Below are positions 8,483 through 11,265 of a DNA stretch of 11,265 nucleotides, one piece after another (the first letter of the stretch is position 1; each line of letters opens with the position of its first letter). The position numbers were made by a program, and so were the translations under genes. The stretch is taken from contig JAMCSM010000191.1 in the NCBI GenBank assembly GCA_023380915.1, positions 37,839 through 49,103 on the forward strand, in the 5' to 3' direction. Below the pieces are notes generated by a model. It was not told the origin of the DNA, ran no database searches, and worked only from the letters and a program-made list of their open reading frames with translations. The stretch comes from Actinomycetota bacterium. GTDB taxonomy: Bacteria > Actinomycetota > Humimicrobiia > Humimicrobiales > Humimicrobiaceae.

Positions 8483-9754
8483 TTGATTTATAATTCGCCA
8501 AGAGGAACAACAGATTATTACGGAAAAGATATAAAATATATTGAATTTATTTTAAACACTGCAAGGGAAATGTTTAAAATTTATAACTATGAGGAAATTG
8601 TTACACCTCATTTTGAATATACGGAAGTTTTCGCAAGGGCAGTAGGTGAAAATTCAGAAATAGTTCAAAAGGAAATGTTTACCTTCCAGGATAAAAAGGG
8701 AAGGTCTCTTACTTTAAGACCTGAAGGAACAGCATCAGTAGTGAGAGCAGTAATTGAACACAAACTTTTTGGTGAAAATCTTCCGTTAAAATTATTTTAT
8801 GCCGGAAGCATGTTCAGATATGAAAGACCGCAAAAAGGCAGAATGAGGGAATTCAGTCAGATTGGAGTGGAAGCAATTGGAAGCGACAGTCCTGCCATGG
8901 ATGCTGAAATTATATGGCTGCTTAACAGTCTTTTTAAAAATCTTGGATTTAAGAACCTGAAACTTTATATAAACAGCATAGGCTGTCCGCAATGCAGAAA
9001 AGAATATATGAATGTGCTTGAAAAATATCTTAAACCTTATGGGAAGGATTTATGTGCTGATTGTTTAAACCGTATCGGAAAAAATACATTAAGAGTTTTT
9101 GACTGTAAAGTGGAAACTTGCAGGAAAATACTTAGAAATGCGCCAAAGATAAGCAGTAGCTTGTGTGAAAAATGTAAAAAGTATTTACAGGATATTTTTG
9201 ATATATTGAAAGTACTGGACATTGAATATTTTCATAATGAAAATCTTGTAAGAGGTTTTGATTATTACACAGGCACTATTTTTGAAATCATATCATCAGA
9301 CATTGAAAGCGCTCAAAATGCACTTGGAGGAGGAGGAAGATATGATAATCTTATGGAAGAATTCGGAGGTCCAAAAATAAGTTCAACAGGATTTGCAATC
9401 GGAATTGAAAGAACAATGCTTTTAATGAAGGATCTTGGCATAAATACTCCAAATTTTAAAAATAAGACATCAAAAGTATATCTCATAAATATGTCTTCCC
9501 GTTTTAACGAATATCTTTTTGGAATACTTAAATTTTTAAGACATAACAAAATAATTTGTGATACAAATTTTAATATGAAAAACCTCGGAAAAGAAATAAA
9601 ATGGGCTCAAACTGAAGGATACAGCCATGTAATAATAATAGGAGAAAATGAAGTCAGCAATAATTTGCTGACTATAAAGGATTTAAATAATTTTACTCAA
9701 ATGCAGTTAAGCTGGTTAAACGAAAAGGCAAAAGTTTTAGATTTATTAAAATAA
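8483..9754 (+). CDS. hisS: Histidyl-tRNA synthetase
   Basis: The class II enzyme charges tRNA-His with histidine in the cytoplasm. The protein has 423 residues, normal for bacterial HisRS. PRGTTD (6-11) opens the domain and TPHFEYTEVFARAVGE (41-56) is the motif 1 region. LRPEGTASVVRA (78-89) follows, and motif 2 is FRYERPQKGRMREFSQIG (111-128). The HisRS-specific histidine-binding loop is LVRGFDYYTGTIFEI (255-269), then LGGGGRYDNL (281-290) and motif 3 GFAIGIER (303-310). An anticodon-binding domain runs from about 330 to the end. Four cysteine pairs lie in the middle region (168/171, 191/194, 208/213, 228/231); I recall similar pairs in many clostridial HisRS, where they may bind metal. The gene starts with TTG behind a strong ribosome binding site. 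Only 65 bases separate it from the MBL gene, too little for a T-box, so it is probably expressed with its neighbours. All active-site motifs look intact. Confidence 0.98.
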   Translation: MIYNSPRGTTDYYGKDIKYIEFILNTAREMFKIYNYEEIVTPHFEYTEVFARAVGENSEIVQKEMFTFQDKKGRSLTLRPEGTASVVRAVIEHKLFGENLPLKLFYAGSMFRYERPQKGRMREFSQIGVEAIGSDSPAMDAEIIWLLNSLFKNLGFKNLKLYINSIGCPQCRKEYMNVLEKYLKPYGKDLCADCLNRIGKNTLRVFDCKVETCRKILRNAPKISSSLCEKCKKYLQDIFDILKVLDIEYFHNENLVRGFDYYTGTIFEIISSDIESAQNALGGGGRYDNLMEEFGGPKISSTGFAIGIERTMLLMKDLGINTPNFKNKTSKVYLINMSSRFNEYLFGILKFLRHNKIICDTNFNMKNLGKEIKWAQTEGYSHVIIIGENEVSNNLLTIKDLNNFTQMQLSWLNEKAKVLDLLK

Positions 9755-9816
9755 ATCAATAATAAATTCCATCATTATTATAAATTCCCAGTGATTTTAA
9801 AAACAGAAAAATGATG

Positions 9817-9823
9817 AAAGGTG
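9817..9823 (+). promoter_or_regulatory. Ribosome binding site for aspS
   Basis: AAAGGTG stands 4 bases before the ATG at 9828. The 73-base gap from hisS (9755-9827) is A/T-rich. CATCATT (9770-9776) could pair with AATGATG (9810-9816) right next to this site, but the stem is only 7 pairs with a 33-base loop. Confidence 0.7.
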
Positions 9824-9827
9824 TGTA

Positions 9828-11265
9828 ATGGAAGATTTCAGTATTTTTAAAACAGGATTAAGGACTGACCTATGCGGTATTATCAATAAAAAATACTGTG
9901 AAAAAGAGGTAACAGTCTGCGGGTGGGTTGCCAGAAGAAGGGATCATGGAAAATTAATTTTTGTTGATTTAAGGGATTTTACAGGTATTGTTCAAATAGT
10001 TTTTAATCCTTTATTTAATAAAGAATCATATGAAACTGCAAAAGAGATAAGAAGCGAATATGTAATTCAGGTTAAGGGTATTGTAAAAAAAAGAACAAAT
10101 GATACTGTAAATTCCGATATTACAACAGGAGAAATTGAAATTTTTGCCGGTCAGTTAAACATATACAATAAATCAAAAACTCCTCCTTTTATGCCTGACG
10201 ACAGAAGCAATATTGATGAATTTACAAGATTAAAATACAGGTACCTTGATTTAAGAACAAATGACATGCAAAGAAATCTTCGCATGAAAAGTTCGGTTAT
10301 GACTGCAACCAGAAATTTTTTAATTTCAAATGGTTTTGTCGAGATAGAAACACCTATTCTGGCAAAAAGTACTCCCGAAGGTGCAAGAGATTTTCTTGTT
10401 CCTTCAAGACTCAATCCAAATAAATTTTATGCTCTTCCTCAATCTCCCCAATTATTCAAACAAATTTTAATGTTTTCAGGTTTTGACAGGATATTTCAGA
10501 TAGCAAGATGTTTTAGGGATGAAGATTTAAGAGCAGACAGGCAGCCCGAATTTACACAGATTGATCTTGAAATGTCATTTATTAAGAGGGAAGACGTAAT
10601 GTATTTGATTGAAGGACTTATCAGGGAGATATTTATAAAAGTCATGAAATCGGATATCAAAATTCCATTTGATAAAATAAGATACAGAGAAGCAATCGAA
10701 AATTTTGGTTCAGACAAACCTGATTTAAGGTTTAACTTGAAACTTAATGATATATCTGAAATTTTTAAAAACTCTGAAATTAAAATATTTAAAGATACTC
10801 TGACAAATGGGGGAGTAATAAAATGTATAAAAGCTGAAGACGGGAGGCTTTTCAGCAGAAAAGACCTTGATGATATTGTTTTAATGGCAAAAAATAATGG
10901 TGCAGGCGGTTTATTATGGATAAAAATTGATAATAATCTGCAGTTTCAATCTCCTGTTGCAAAATTTTTAAATGATTCTGAAAAGGAAAGTCTTATAAAA
11001 ATATTAGATCTTAAGGAAAACAATCTGTTATTTATAGTTTCTGATCAGTTTTTAACAGCTTGTACGGTTTTAGGCATATTAAGAAATCATCTGGCTGTAA
11101 AGCTTAATCTTATAAACAATGATGAATATAAATTTTTATGGATTTACGATTTTCCCTTGTTTGAATATGATGAAAAGGAAAATAAATACAAATCTGTAAA
11201 TCATCCTTTTACAATGCCGGATGAAAAAATGATACATTATTTAAAGACAGATCCACTGAAGATAA
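9828..11265 (+). CDS. aspS: Aspartyl-tRNA synthetase, 5' part (cut by the window end)
   Basis: This class II enzyme charges tRNA-Asp. The frame is open for 479 codons from the ATG at 9828 to the window edge; bacterial AspRS is usually about 590 residues, so roughly 110 remain outside, including motif 3. An N-terminal OB anticodon-binding domain (about 1-110) contains CGWVARRRDHGKLIFVDLRD (31-50). The catalytic core shows YRYLDLR (137-143), motif 1 around GFVEIETPILAKSTPEGARD (169-188), LPQSPQLFKQ (203-212) and motif 2 FRDEDLRADRQPEFTQID (229-246). The bacterial-type GAD insertion follows (about 300-410), then WIYDFPLFEYD (438-448) and NHPFTMP (458-464). His40 within RRRDH matches AspRS enzymes that also charge tRNA-Asn, where discriminating E. 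coli AspRS has Leu. HHPFT is the commoner form of the last motif; here the first His is Asn458. Directly downstream of hisS, the standard pairing. Confidence 0.97.
   Translation, partial: MEDFSIFKTGLRTDLCGIINKKYCEKEVTVCGWVARRRDHGKLIFVDLRDFTGIVQIVFNPLFNKESYETAKEIRSEYVIQVKGIVKKRTNDTVNSDITTGEIEIFAGQLNIYNKSKTPPFMPDDRSNIDEFTRLKYRYLDLRTNDMQRNLRMKSSVMTATRNFLISNGFVEIETPILAKSTPEGARDFLVPSRLNPNKFYALPQSPQLFKQILMFSGFDRIFQIARCFRDEDLRADRQPEFTQIDLEMSFIKREDVMYLIEGLIREIFIKVMKSDIKIPFDKIRYREAIENFGSDKPDLRFNLKLNDISEIFKNSEIKIFKDTLTNGGVIKCIKAEDGRLFSRKDLDDIVLMAKNNGAGGLLWIKIDNNLQFQSPVAKFLNDSEKESLIKILDLKENNLLFIVSDQFLTACTVLGILRNHLAVKLNLINNDEYKFLWIYDFPLFEYDEKENKYKSVNHPFTMPDEKMIHYLKTDPLKI

Noticed and set aside
9811..9828. 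Five-codon reading frame (MMKGV) whose TAA overlaps the aspS ATG as TAATG
   Set aside because: It has no ribosome binding site of its own, and its codons coincide with the aspS ribosome binding site. It is most simply chance.
787..10717. Open frames of 60-107 codons on the minus strand
   Set aside because: All but one lie opposite strongly conserved genes, and that one overlaps the tgt-yajC gap and the start of yajC. They show no recognisable domains and read as shadows.

Overview
The window is a dense, one-directional block of bacterial housekeeping genes on the + strand. It holds seven complete genes and two cut by the window edges: tgt (3' part), yajC, secD, secF, recJ, a bifunctional rel, a metallo-beta-lactamase-fold hydrolase, hisS, and aspS (5' part). 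I see no RNA gene, mobile element, CRISPR array or credible minus-strand gene, and no gene-free stretch longer than about 120 bases.

Organism: the DNA is A+T-rich (about two thirds by eye). It uses many AGA/AGG and ATA codons and has A-rich intergenic gaps. Seven of the eight visible stop codons are TAA and one is TAG. The order tgt-yajC-secD-secF-recJ-rel-MBL-hisS-aspS resembles the arrangement I know from Clostridia, and part of it (yajC-secD-secF ... rel ... hisS-aspS) is also seen in Actinobacteria. secD and secF are separate genes, unlike the fused secDF of Bacilli. The apt, dtd and hemZ genes often found in the clostridial version are absent here. A clostridium-like Firmicute or an A+T-rich uncultivated lineage with this ancestral order would fit; the sequence alone does not decide.

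Layout: 1-785 is the catalytic and zinc-binding part of tRNA-guanine transglycosylase (queuosine pathway). A 116-base gap follows, carrying two copies of a 12-base direct repeat with a TTTGCAAA palindrome in each. From 902 to 3556, yajC, secD and secF encode the accessory subunits of the Sec translocon. recJ (3558-5486) starts one base after secF. After a 61-base gap with a weak A/T-only inverted repeat come rel (5548-7791) and, two bases later, the MBL hydrolase (7794-8417). hisS (8483-9754) and aspS (from 9828) follow after gaps of 65 and 73 bases, too short for a T-box leader.

How they fit together: the products serve tRNA modification and charging (tgt, hisS, aspS), protein export (yajC, secD, secF), DNA repair (recJ) and the stringent response (rel), which senses uncharged tRNA. 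I found no undescribed system. The points most worth a second look are an internal repeat at the N-terminus of RecJ, an extra hydrophobic N-terminal segment with a cysteine in YajC, the paired repeat before yajC, and a histidine in AspRS suggesting a non-discriminating enzyme.
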